From Cristatella mucedo (Eukaryota > Bryozoa > Phylactolaemata > Cristatellidae), in contig WPIO01000052.1 in NCBI GenBank assembly GCA_009760855.2, forward strand, positions 2,079,501 to 2,143,500: a stretch of DNA of 64,000 nucleotides, in the 5' to 3' direction. The position numbers were made by a program, and so were the translations under genes. The notes below the pieces were generated by a model, which made no database searches, was not told where the DNA came from, and saw only the letters and a list, made by a program, of their open reading frames with translations. Shown piece by piece: positions 24,612 to 34,479 of this stretch (position 1 is the stretch's first letter; each line of letters opens with the position of its first letter).

Positions 24612-25322
24612 TTCATCCACGGGATTGTTCATCCACGAGACTGTTCTTCAACGGGACTGTTCTTCAACGGGACTGTTCATACACAGGACTGTTCATCCCA
24701 GATGATTCATCCAGAAGACCTTTCATCCACGAACGATTCATCCATCCCGACCTGCGTCAGAACATCCCCTGACATGACCACATTTAAAAAGAACTTAAAA
24801 ACACCTATTTAGGACAGCATTTAGTGGGTCCTGTGATTCTTCCTTCATGTGCTTATGCGTGCTGACACTGTGCATGCTGCCACTAACCACATTTGCATGC
24901 TGACCCTGTGCATGTCCCCCCTAACCATGTTATTCATGTTGTTTATCAAGCATGATATTACTCACCATTCAATTGCATTTCCCTTTGCAGCAAATATAAA
25001 GCGCCTAGAGAGAGATTGAGTTCTCTGAGGGCGCTTTATCAAGTGCATTATTATTATTATTATTATTATTCATCAACTAACTGTTAATGCCGACAAGAAA
25101 CCCTAAACCCTAATTAAAGTATTTGTTTCAACATTTTTCCAGTGCAGTCTTTCAGCAATTCATATTACTAAGTTATAATGTTATTCTGGCTGAATCGTCC
25201 ATGGATATACCGTTTGTCGATGAAACATCCTCTGGATGAATCGTCGGGATGAATAGTCCGTGGACGAACAGTCCATGGACGAACAGTCCATGGACAAATC
25301 ATCGGTAGATTAATCGTCCGGA
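24612..25322. repeat. Inverted pair of 16-bp minisatellite arms around a LINE 3' end
   Basis: The left arm (24,612-24,746) consists of roughly eight imperfect 16-bp units of the type TTCATCCACGGGACTG. The right arm (25,190-25,322) carries the same unit in reverse complement (CAGTCCATGGACGAA, repeated). Between them lie a LINE 3' end (24,747-25,070) and about 120 bp of AT-rich DNA. The arms could base-pair, giving a structure like a small foldback element. Confidence 0.75.
24747..25072 (+). mobile_element. L2/CR1-like LINE 3' end
   Basis: It begins in the last ORF codons (CGACCTGCGTCAGAACATCC) and includes the 3'UTR, hairpin and (TTA)n. It sits exactly between the two minisatellite arms. Confidence 0.83.
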
Positions 25323-25749
25323 CACTGATTTAACGACGACTATACCATCTGGGTTCTTCAGTAGCAATGCAGGCATGCATGCTTACAGCATCAACTACTG
25401 TAGACAGAAGTAGCTCTACATTTTCATGCGCTGAATGAGAAAAAGTGATCACTGGAATAGCCTAATAGATCAACTTCGAAAAACATAAACCACGAAAATG
25501 CTATACTATGAATCATGTATCTGCATACTGCAAGTTCAGGGCTGCGTACTTGATATTAATAGCAAGCAGCTTCACCCAATGCAATCCTAAAACAAACGAG
25601 TGGCAAAAAGAATAGGGCAAATTGTCACACAACAAACAATAAGCATATCCGAGATTTAAGTGGAAAGATGGATGAAATAAACTAGAAGCAGGCTGTCTCG
25701 TGATTAATAATGGACACCATAGCATTTTGAAAAAAATGTTGGCTGATTC

Positions 25750-25890
25750 AACTGCCTCATTTGTATAGCAGCAGAAGAGCCTTAGTTCCTATCACAGCTG
25801 CTTGCAGTTCGCAATACAGGATAGCCCACATCAGGGCTCGAACCCACGACATTGGTCGTGAAAAGCATGCACCGTATCCTTGGGCTGGAG
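25750..25890 (-). mobile_element. tRNA-derived SINE, second tail subtype
   Basis: CATTTGTATAGCAGCAGAAG, CTGCTTGCAGTTCGCAATAC, GGGCTCGAACCCACGACATT (B-box complement). A related tail occurs at 27,940-28,080 and about 63,600-63,680. Confidence 0.58.
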
Positions 25891-26184
25891 CTCAGTATTG
25901 AAGTGCTGGTAGGCAAATGGCACAAGAAGGAAAAAGAGCAGAAGGAAAATGCACCAGTCACATCTATCACGTCCGGTATTTGAGAGCATGTGCTGGGAAG
26001 TTAAACAGGACTTCGTGTGGAGTTTTAGCAAGGATGCTTTTTGGCAGAACGGGTGTCACTGATATTAATACACCGTCCAGTAATTACAATTGTATTGCTT
26101 ACAGCTCTAAGAAGTGAACACTCCAAGAACCTGTTATTAAACTACCTATGACCACTATGTAGGAGCATAACCCCATCCTTCTCG

Positions 26185-26990
26185 AGCACCTCTCATCTCG
26201 CCCAGGCATCACTCACTGGCACTGCACACGAATGGTTCAGATCCTATCTCAAGTTTAGACTCCCGAGTATTAATGTGAACAGAAAAAGATCATCCGAGGA
26301 ATCACTGAAGTATGAGAGACCTCAGGGCTCTGTGTTTGGTCCATTTTTTTCGCAATTTATACTCTCGCTTTTACCGATGCAATCACCAAGTACAATCTAG
26401 GCTTTCACGTTATGCAGATATGCAGATGACACACAGCTATACCTATGCTTTGATTCCTCCCAACCCTCCAGCATGTCAAATTCTGTATACATGCTTGCTG
26501 CCTATATTACTGGCATCCACACATGGATGGCAACTAACTTTAAATCAACTTACTAGTTATGGGAAACCAAGCGCGATTCGGAAATTGGAAACCTAATACT
26601 CAAAATCAGCTTTGCCAGCATATCTCCTGTTGCATCTGCACAAAATCTGTGTGTCCTGTTCCAGAGTTCAGAGTGACCTTTCACTCGCTGACCACATCAG
26701 CTCCAGTCAAGTCTGCCTACTTTCAGCTACATAAAATTGCTAAAATTCGGGCTTGCTTAGATTGGTCTGTGCCTTTGTGGCATCCTGTCTCGATTTCTGT
26801 AGCTCATTGCTTGCCGGTCTACTGGCGCGTGTGCAATCAGGCTACTTCTACCTAACCTGCACTGGCCCCCAATCACGCAGCGTATCGACTTCAAGGTTCT
26901 GCCACTTATGTTCAGGTCCGTTCACTCTCTGGCTCCAGACTATCTATCAGAACTACCCCCCTACCACTTCCTGTTCTAACTCAAACCGTT
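26185..26990 (+). mobile_element. Old L2/CR1-like LINE RT fragment
   Basis: Frames show WFRSYL, VNRKRSSEESLKYERPQGSV, YADDTQLYLCFDSSQPS and the start of the C-terminal region, with many frameshifts. The YADD catalytic box is still readable. The copy is cut off at an (AT)n array. Confidence 0.72.
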
Positions 26991-27003
26991 TAGCTATACC
27001 ACG

Positions 27004-27004
<1 letters not shown>

Positions 27005-27073
<69 letters not shown>
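27005..27073. repeat. (AT)n microsatellite
   Basis: About 68 bp of nearly pure TA repeat, directly joined to a SINE 3' tail on the right. Confidence 0.95.
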
Positions 27074-27075
<2 letters not shown>

Positions 27076-27245
27076 CTTTGTATAACACCCTAAAAGAACT
27101 TAAACTCTACCCAGGCTCTTCAAATATATGCCAGGAGGCTCGAGCCCACGACATTGGTCATCCAACCCTGGTCATGGAATATATCCACATTGACACTAGT
27201 CGAGGCAAGCACCTTTACCGTGGGAACAAACCAGCGAGGCTAGTA
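27074..27245 (-). mobile_element. tRNA-derived SINE
   Basis: TTGTATAACACCCTAAAAGA, AACTCTACCCAGGCTCTTC, GGAGGCTCGAGCCCACGACA, GAGGCAAGCACCTTTACCG. Same family and orientation as the 22.7-kb copy. Confidence 0.65.
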
Positions 27246-27589
27246 GACTCATATCATCAGCTATCCTTTGCTGTCAATATCTAGATCACCTGCAATCCTT
27301 TCTTACATCTGTTATCAGATGCTAATCCCCTTTACACCATTAGGTCTAGCTAGGCTAGAGCATTTTGTCAATACTTAAGGCTAAGTGTGATCGTCATAAT
27401 ATTACAAGACTTCTAGGCTACCATTCTATACTGGCCCCCATTCATTACAACGTTCATTCTCCTCCCAGACAGGCAGATTCATCAGTCTATGCATGTCTAT
27501 AGTTTGGCACCTGCCCCAATTTGCCACTGATCCTTCTTTATCTGATGTGGTCAGGTGGGCAGTCCAGATGTCAGGTGGGCAGTCCCTTG

Positions 27590-27725
27590 CATAAGTAATC
27601 TGTATAGTGCCCTAAGAGAAATTCATCTCCATCCAGGTGCTTTACATATACAGCATGGCCGAAGCCAGCCCACGACCTTGGCGTTACAGGCAAACACCTT
27701 ATTCCTAGGCCAAGACACTCTTAGC
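27590..27725 (-). mobile_element. tRNA-derived SINE (decayed)
   Basis: TGTATAGTGCCCTAAGAGAA, CATCTCCATCCAGGTGCTTT, then CCAGCCCACGACCTTGGC and GGCAAACACCTTATTCC. Confidence 0.58.
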
Positions 27726-27939
27726 CTGGCAAAACAGACTACATTATTTGGTGTCAGCCACATGAAGTGAGTGCTCTTTTGTTTGAAGCTCCACTTCTCT
27801 GCCCTACAGATCAAGGGTAAAGGCCAGTCTCTCGTGGCAGTCCGGTATACCAAAAATTATAGATAATAGTTCACACATCCCTGAGACCTCTTCTGGCAGC
27901 TAGTATTGTCTTGTTTCAGAGCAGCTGATAGAACAGCCT

Positions 27940-28085
27940 CATTCATACGGCAGCATAAGAGCTTTAAGTGGATTTCGCCTGCTTGCAGTAGGCAATAAAG
28001 CCTTGCCTGCTGCACGGCTGGACCCTACAACATGAGTCGTTTTAAGTGAAAGCATCGTACAGCTAGGCTAAGACCTATGGGCATA
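27940..28085 (-). mobile_element. tRNA-derived SINE, second tail subtype
   Basis: CATACGGCAGCATAAGAGCT, CTGCTTGCAGTAGGCAATAA, GGCTGGACCCTACAACATGA. It resembles the copies at 25.75 and 63.6 kb. Confidence 0.5.
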
Positions 28086-28966
28086 ATGTATGGCTAATAC
28101 CCCTAGGCACAGCAGCAGAGCCCTGATTGGCAGAACAAGCCAAAGGCTTAGCTTAGAGCCTACAATGGATACTTTGAAAGTACACTTAGGTTACTGCTGT
28201 GGCCCTCCAAACACTGGTTGGTTACCAATCATCAGCTTTTGGGATTCAAATCTGTATAGGAGAGCTGGCTTGGCAATCACAGAAACCAAACAAGCTCAAG
28301 ACAGTGAGCCGAGACTCGAAGGAGTCTGCTGAGCTGACACAAACCGAGTGGCTTGAGTCCCGGTGCAAACGGGTTGGACAGACCTGAATGCTTGCAGCAG
28401 CCTTTGTCTTTTGATAGACACCGTTAGACAGGCTGCCTCCAGTGCTGCTGGCTACCGGCTCCTGGGCTACTCCTGGGCTGCTCACCACTGTACACTTGAT
28501 TGGAAGCCCAGCAGTAGCAGATAAACAGCTGGCACTGGTTCCCGAGATTCATTAACCCAACCTGCATTTATCGTTAAGGTAGGTGCCTCCCTGACTTTGC
28601 CAGTCAGCCAGAAGGAAAGAAGCAGTCACGCCCATAGCACAACGATTTGCTGGCTACAATGAGCCAAAGGGACAGTGGCAATCAGGGAACAATTAGCGAC
28701 AGCAGAGCAGCCGAAGGTTAGGTAACGTTAGCCATACAGCTGACTCCGACTTCAAAAGCATTAATGAACAACCATTGGACCGGGATTCCTTTAGCTTGCA
28801 AAAGCCCGGGTAGGAATGAGGGTGGAGCTAACCGGTCAATAATCAGAGCAATGGTCGGTTGCTTCACACATCGACAGGTGCCTGGCAAGGGGCAGCTGGA
28901 AGAATTCGAAATCCAGGCCCCGAAAGTGCAGCTCGTACACGCATGCACGTTTTCAGAGGCATCTTT

Positions 28967-29086
28967 CGGGGCTACCGGCACAGAGCAAATTAATGCATTG
29001 TGCACATACGTCAGCTGTTCAAGCTTCAATTCGTCAAAGAGGGCTAAAAACCCAAGCAATGTGATGCAGATTCTTCGAGAAACTAC
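28967..29086 (-). CDS. RALGAPA: RALGAPA exon 5 (left end approximate)
   Basis: The frame reads VVSRRICITLLGFLALFDEL and KLEQLTYVHNALICSVPVAP. It matches the pattern of vertebrate IRREGVRLFLLWLQALQ followed by SKEQLWMFSCLIPGFSAP. The acceptor is CACAG before GTAGTTTC, or four bases further inside. The donor was not identified: the frame stays open to 28,718, and the start of exon 6 is itself ambiguous. The end given is where the similarity fades. Intron 5, which follows, is about 19 kb. Confidence 0.7.
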
Positions 29087-29162
29087 CTGTGCATATGAGC
29101 GCCTGTGATTGTTCTTCATCTGCTCAGTTAGCCACACCGAAAGTTTGCACCAGCACCAGCTA

Positions 29163-29213
29163 TAGCAGTTCGCATGGCTGCTGCTTAATGCGGTCACACA
29201 GAAACTCGATTCT
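29163..29213 (-). CDS. RALGAPA: RALGAPA exon 4 (tentative, 3' end unresolved)
   Basis: After an acceptor with a T-rich tract (TTAGTTTTCAG) the phase-0 frame reads RIEFLCDRIKQQPCELL, resembling the family's KILQLLPERIHQRWQFHSI. The frame then meets a TAG with no GT donor before it, so the real 3' end is unclear. Either a non-canonical donor is used, or there is an error or stop in this allele, or this is not the exon. The coordinates cover only the open, similar stretch. Confidence 0.45.
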
Positions 29214-30636
29214 CTGAAAACTAAACATTGTAATAACGTGTCTGTCATAGCTACGATGCCTGCTCGTATACAATAGCAAAATTAATAGGATGCACGGTTG
29301 GCTACTGGGCATCTGACCTTGTGTGTTCACACTGGTAGCGTTTTTTATTGAATAAAGAATGGCACCGAGTGAAATGTGGACAAGAATATACATCCATTAC
29401 ATCGGATTTCTGGAGAGACCAACTGACTGTCCACAAGACTAACTCTGTGGGACACCTGGGGGCCATCCCAAACCCTAGTACAGGATACAAATAAAAGACG
29501 GAGAGCAGTGGTGACGCCAAGCACTCGGCCGTTTCAAACTGTCTGCCCAAGCATCCGAGGATACTTGGGGTACCTGCTCGGTGGCCAAAGAATGACGTCG
29601 GAGCCGACCATTGCTTTGGAAGGCTGCTGATTTACCATACACACAGCCGACACATCAGCTAGCAATGTACTGAGCAGCTACGAACTTGCAAATTAGCGCA
29701 TTTTAGGATTGACAGCAAATGAGCTCGCTCTCGAGCCTATTGCTGATCAAAGCTTTGTGTGCACGTGATGTGATAAGAAAGGTACGACCTTGCCAGCTGC
29801 CGGTCTAAGGAATGCTCTGCTGCTGCAAGGCATTTAGCAGAAGACGAGCACGTGCCGAATGATAGTCGTGCACAACAAGGTCGGGGAAAAGGGTCCAAGA
29901 TAACACGGCTTTGATTCTAATTCCAGTTCATATGCGTAGAATTACAATGGCCATAACACCTGTCTTCATAATCAGCACTAGGAAGATGGCATTACAGCAA
30001 ATCAATGACTGTCGACCACGACGAATAGTTGAAAGCAAAATAGCCATTGGCAAATTTGGATGCAATGATAAGTGAGCAAGCGAAAAGCTTACAGTAGTGC
30101 ATGCAGCGTATTCACATTGGCAGACACATACGATACCGAACTCATTAGCATTAAACTAAACAGGCCTGGCAGAGGTCCACAAACACTACAGCTCAAGTCA
30201 TACATTGATCGAAAAAAGAGCAAGCACGCCCCCTCGAAGCCACGGGCAAACAGGACACGAACATGTAATTTATCACAACATTACACGTCGTTGACGAGCT
30301 CCTGCATGACAACAGCTGACACACAACAGCCAACAACTGCTGGGCATGGCAATGCTTGTCAAAATATGGTGTCGGTGCTAACACGGCTTAGCTGTACTAA
30401 TATAAGCACGAGGCTGCTTGGTCGGCAGCACGAAACGATGCATCAACAAACAAAACCAGCTCGACGATAGCATCATTAACGGCCAAATAGCCAGTCAAGC
30501 ATTTATTCTGATGGGCATGAGCACACATGAAGACTACATTAGTATTTACTCATCGGTGTCTAAAAACGATAAACCACCATACACAACGAGGCCCATTCCA
30601 CCTTCCTACGTTACAAGTTAGATACAGGCAGCTTAC
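29214..30636. other. RALGAPA intron 3
   Basis: No repeat or further exon was recognised. Open frames on both strands (for example about 30,072-30,470) lack protein-like conservation or splice support. Confidence 0.35.
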
Positions 30637-30686
30637 CTCTAATAGAACCTGCAGAAACTCGAAGTCATCTTTGTGGATCCTGTACC
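30637..30686 (-). CDS. RALGAPA: RALGAPA exon 3
   Basis: This 50-nt exon, joined in phase 1, reads GYRIHKDDFEFLQVLLE. It corresponds to the family's GHKSQREELDAILFIFE segment at the start of the helical N-terminal region. The acceptor is TCACCAG and the donor GTAAGC; an alternative in-phase donor four codons earlier (CTGCAG then GTTCTA) is weaker. Similarity is moderate, but phase and order fit on the upstream side. Confidence 0.82.
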
Positions 30687-31614
30687 CTGGTGACAAGAAA
30701 AAGGTGCTATACTATGGACCAACAGGGTCAACACAGGAGACAAATGCAGGATCAATACAAGGAATAGAGGCAGGGTCAACATTAACAGTCTCAAGGCCTT
30801 GGCAGGTGGGCTAGCACTTAGCACTGGGGTTTGGCTAAAGAGCACCTTCACTTAGGGGTACAAAAACGGAGATCGTGAGTCATACAATATAGCCAGACAC
30901 TACAACAGGAGGCAATAGCAAGACGATGAACATGATATTTAGATAAAGTAAATAAACATTGAGAAAGCAACCCACAGACTTTCGGACACACGGTGAGACG
31001 GGCAAAATGGGAAAAGAGTGAGAGAGGGAATGAGATAGATCATGTGTGAGAGAGAGAGAGAGAGAGTTGGAGCAAGAGAGAGGGGGCGATCAAGAAAGAG
31101 GGAGCAAGAGAGAGAGATAGCAGGAAAGGGGGAGGGAGCAAGCAAGAGTGAGAGAGAGAGAGGGGGGAGAGAGAGAGAGAGTGAGAGAGAGACAGTGACA
31201 GGAAGAGAGAGAGAGAGAGACAGAGAGAGACAGAGAGAGAGAGAGATGTGCAAGTACGTGCAGATTCACATGAGAGGCACCCGATTTTGAGAGATATCAC
31301 GCGTGAATACTTACATCTCATGCATGCGTGTGCAAGGTCGAGGAAATGGAAAAAAGTCAGAAAGAAGAGTGAAGCATCACACAAACGGAATCCAAACAGA
31401 CAGACGACGGTGTACCCCCCCCCCCCCCGAGAGGCAGTGACGGAAATCCAGCAGCCCTATTAGGACAGCAGCTCTGTCAGCTCAAAATACTTTCACGGCG
31501 CAACAAATGCTACACAACCTCACATGCTTCGAGAACCCGCCATGCCCAACAGCCTTCCGCCCCCTACACGGCTGCCTCCCTACACTAGCCACAGGTCACG
31601 GCATCAGTACGCAC
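30687..31614. other. RALGAPA intron 2 with GA-rich tract
   Basis: Bases 31,040-31,245 are an almost pure-purine (GA)n/GGGGA tract with a few C interruptions. A C12-13 homopolymer lies at about 31,417-31,429. These tracts make spurious Ser/Leu and Arg/Glu reading frames. Nothing coding. Confidence 0.75.
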
Positions 31615-31725
31615 CTTTCTGCCGCCGTTCGACTTCTATCTGCACGAACACCTCATAGAAAATATAGTAGACGTGTGAGAAGTTTGCCTCGAAGAATGCC
31701 TTGAGTTCGTGTGTTTCAAGGGTCT
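31615..31725 (-). CDS. RALGAPA: RALGAPA exon 2
   Basis: The acceptor follows a pyrimidine tract (TTTTCTTAG). Two bases complete a Glu codon, then the exon reads TLETHELKAFFEANFSHVYY and IFYEVFVQIEVERRQK. This aligns almost residue for residue with vertebrate [20 protein letters not shown]. It ends in phase 1 at donor GTGCGT, which fits exon 3. Intron 1 is only about 210 bp. Confidence 0.94.
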
Positions 31726-31936
31726 CTAAGAAAACGGAAGGTCGCCGGTCGCGTGCGACAAATAACGCCCGAATCCGCGTCCAGCGACCACCCGCCCGCC
31801 TATGCACTATGCAGATGGCATGGCGAAGCGTGACAGATATATTACTCGACCTCGGTTTATTAGCCGGCATGTTGCTCTCCACTCGTTAGAAAACTATGCC
31901 ATAAAAGCTTGGTTAAACATCGATCGAGCGCCTTAC

Positions 31937-32042
31937 CTATAACGATTTTCAGGTGCTTCAGTCTGGCTAATATGTCTTTTTTGTAATCCAGAACCTTTTG
32001 GCTTGACTTTTTGATGTCTCCATGAGACTTACTCTTGAACAT
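31937..32042 (-). CDS. RALGAPA: RALGAPA exon 1 (coding part, start codon)
   Basis: The exon encodes 35 residues starting [19 protein letters not shown] and ending RLKHLKIVI, closely matching the vertebrate N-terminus MFSKKPHGDVKKSTQKVLD. The start at 32,042 is chosen because the homology begins exactly at this Met; an in-frame Met six codons upstream would add residues absent from the family. The exon ends in phase 1 at a good donor (GTAAGG). The basic, lysine-rich segment is the conserved opening of the protein. Confidence 0.95.
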
Positions 32043-32420
32043 TCTGGCATGAAGCACCTTATCGCAAGCGATACGCGAGACCCATGAATTTCACGGCACC
32101 TCCTGTCCGGAGTACCGGCTGGGTATCCGGTACCTGTCGGCCATAACAAGCGATAGCGAGGCTTCGCGGTTGACCGCGGTCCGGTCTGACTGAAGTCGTT
32201 GCCCCGCCCCTTGCAACTGCGGAAGCAAAGCTGGTCTTCTTCTTCGCAGGTCGATGCAGCTTGTAACGTCTTCCATTGCCTCAGCCCTGATCAACATTGG
32301 TGCTTATTCTCAAATACTTCAGCCCTAATCACTGCAATGGTAGCTTCCAGATCGTTGATATCGGATAGGACTCAAGACGCCGGCAAGCTGAAGAACTCGC
32401 GTACTAGGCAACTTCCAAGT
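32043..32420 (-). promoter_or_regulatory. RALGAPA: Likely 5'UTR / promoter region of RALGAPA
   Basis: The DNA immediately upstream of the RALGAPA start codon is modestly CpG-rich (for example GCGATACGCGAG, GACCGCGGTCCGG) and carries no recognisable repeat. GACCGCGGTC is a 10-bp palindrome. A CpG-enriched start region is typical for a housekeeping animal gene. No transcription start can be placed. Confidence 0.3.
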
Positions 32421-33312
32421 CGTTCTATAATAATAATGATGATTAATATTACAAATATTTTGTACCACATCCTAATAGAACCAAATCCGTATCAGGGCTC
32501 TTTATAAGACGCTGCAATAGAGGCGTTAATCAATATTCAACGTCGGTTGCAGCTTTAAACAAGGAATCGAGCTTCAACTTTGCATGCAGGAGCACAAAAG
32601 TATCGGGCTTAGACTAGTTTAAAAACCACTCAAGAAGATACTCAGTAACTCTGGTTATTAGGATCCTTGGTTAGTGACACCTACTGAGTCGTGCATAGGT
32701 AGGCACGCAATGCACATTCATAGAAAAGACAAGCTAATTGAAGTGCATGCTAAACCTAACCAAACAGACTCGTCATTAGCTGAGACTAGCGAAAAGTCAT
32801 GCACTTTATCGTTGCGATGAGAAGCCGTAAGCGATTTCTATACTTCCAACGCATTTAAACCGGAGGTTTGATCTCCAAAAATTTCCATTTTTGCGAGGAC
32901 GGCGATATGACCAGATGCTTCGTAGTGGAAGGTACGAGAGGCCACTGGCTGAGAAAGGAGGTCGGATAGGTCGGACCGGCGCAAAACGAGTGAACGATTT
33001 GCGTTCTAAAGAGAACTTCAAGGGTCAGCCCCAGGGAAAAACTCCCGCGTACTTTTGTTTGGAGTGCTCGCGCGTTCCTGTCTCTGACTCCACTCACAAA
33101 CTGACGGCTAGATGACATTAATCTAAATAAACGTGCGCTACTACTACTAATCGCGAATAAATAGCCATACAATGTCACCATTTTCAGTAATAATGACTGT
33201 ATTCCAGTTGTTAACAAGAAATCCACACCAGCACTGCCCGAATTACTTGTCCAAAAGGCAATGCACCATTCTCATTGCATTCATGTTCTAAAATGCAGCG
33301 ATACACAAAGAG

Positions 33313-33343
<31 letters not shown>

Positions 33344-33660
33344 CGGCTGCGATTAAAACAAACTTTGTAAGAGCAGAACCTAATATCTTTTGCTATGCTT
33401 ACCTATGCTCTGTTTGTGCAGTTAAAATATCATACCGACTTCAATATTTGGAAAATCTGAAGGAGATCCAGAAGTCTTGCGTCTCCTAAGTTCTCTAGTC
33501 CCTTGCCATGAATACCTCCGCAAATTTTAAGATTAATCTAACCACTTTGAAATATAATCGAGGCCTTATTTATTTGTTTGTGCCCGTGCCTTGTATTTGT
33601 AAGTCCCGGAAGAGATTCTTTGCACTCAGGCATAATGGACGATTAACTTTCATCCAGTCT
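32421..33660. other. Intergenic, no gene recognised
   Basis: Contains a short (AT)n array at 33,317-33,341 and otherwise unremarkable sequence. Short open frames lack supporting features. Confidence 0.35.
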
Positions 33661-33679
33661 CCGTTCTTTCATTCTTATC

Positions 33680-34478
33680 TCAAACACTGGAACGAGTGGT
33701 GAACCAGCTACTAAACGATTACATCAATTTATCAGATGTCACTAGCAACTACCGAAACGAATTTAGAATTAACTTGTTCGTGGAAGTTGCTCTGCTTCAG
33801 ATTTACAGCGACCTTCTGAATGCCTTTCTGAACAATGATGATCCGGGTAGAGTCTTCACATAGACATTCAGGAATCTATCAGCTGTATTTGACATCCTTC
33901 TAGTGCTCCTCTCCAATGCCTAGGTATCGCTGGCATCGTGCGAAACTGGGTTAGGTCATATATCAGTGTATTTCAAGAGTGAAGATGTAAGCGTCTGCTA
34001 GTCATCTAGTGAGTCTTTAAAGTTAGGGGTACCTCAGGGTTCGGTTGTTGGCCACTCCTCATTAATTTTTATATCGTTTAGCTACATCTCGCACACACCC
34101 CAAATCCTTTGGAGACCGCGCTTTTAGTTCGTATGCTCCAAAAGCCTAAAACTCACTTCCGAGTGGCGTCAAGACATCTCCTGACTTAACGGCATTTAAA
34201 AAGAAGTTAAAAAACACATCTATATATCACCGTTTAGTGGGTCCACGCGATTCGTCCTTTGTGCGCTTAGGCTAGCTGGCACTGTACATGCCACTAACCA
34301 TATTCATGCTGATCCTGTGCATGTCACATCTAACCACATTTTGCTTTTTGTCATTGAGCAGGCTCCACTAAACATTCTAAACATTCGATCCTGCTTCCTT
34401 TGCATAAAATGCAAAGTGCCTAGAAAGAGATTAACTTACTTGAGGGCGCTATGCAAATTTAATATTATTATTACTATA
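33680..34478 (+). mobile_element. Old L2/CR1-like LINE, internally deleted
   Basis: RT pieces (LNAFLNNDDPGRVFT, LSAVFDILL, LKLGVPQGSVVG) jump directly at about 34,080 to the C-terminal end (KSFGDRAFSSYAPKA equivalent), the 3'UTR, hairpin (AAAGTGCCTAGAAAGAG, TTGAGGGCGCTAT) and short (TTA)n. Confidence 0.72.
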
Positions 34479-34479
34479 C

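Larger units (their letters stand above)
9594..28966. other. RALGAPA intron 5, repeat-filled (~19 kb)
   Basis: No RALGAPA exon was found between exons 5 and 6. The interval holds at least five plus-strand LINE copies, one long minus-strand copy, many SINE copies, simple repeats and an inverted minisatellite structure, each listed separately. Stretches with nothing recognisable are about 9.6-10.1, 10.2-11.6, 12.5-13.4, 14.1-14.5, 14.7-16.4, 20.6-22.1, 22.9-23.6, 23.7-24.6, 25.3-25.7 and 28.1-28.9 kb. Confidence 0.6.
1337..32042 (-). other. RALGAPA: RALGAPA gene span (Ral GTPase-activating protein subunit alpha), 5' part
   Basis: This is a gene-level entry; exons are listed separately. The product is the alpha subunit of the RalGAP complex, which in animals pairs with RALGAPB and stimulates GTP hydrolysis by RalA and RalB, small GTPases that control exocyst traffic and feed into mTORC1. 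Identification rests on collinear similarity to vertebrate RALGAPA1/2 as I remember them: the N-terminus [19 protein letters not shown], then FFEANFSHVYYIFYEVF, YFLELLLTFVV, VKRYYMPVIFPSF, VVVRWFTNF, HEVFRQAFLLP and LNLYRYIVMKL, all in family order. Phases join exactly at most junctions. Only about the first third of a family of roughly 2,000 residues is present; the C-terminal Rap/Ran-GAP catalytic domain lies beyond the left edge. Exons 4 and 5 and the exon 6 acceptor remain uncertain. Confidence 0.93.

Noticed and set aside
25098-25113. Interstitial telomere-like CCCTAAACCCTAA
   Set aside because: Only about two units; too short to mean more than chance.
28764-29108. 114-codon plus-strand frame
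   Set aside because: Overlaps RALGAPA exon 5 in antisense and has no recognisable features of its own.
30939-31384. Ser/Leu-rich minus-strand and Glu/Arg-rich plus-strand frames
   Set aside because: Translation of the GA-rich tract in RALGAPA intron 2.
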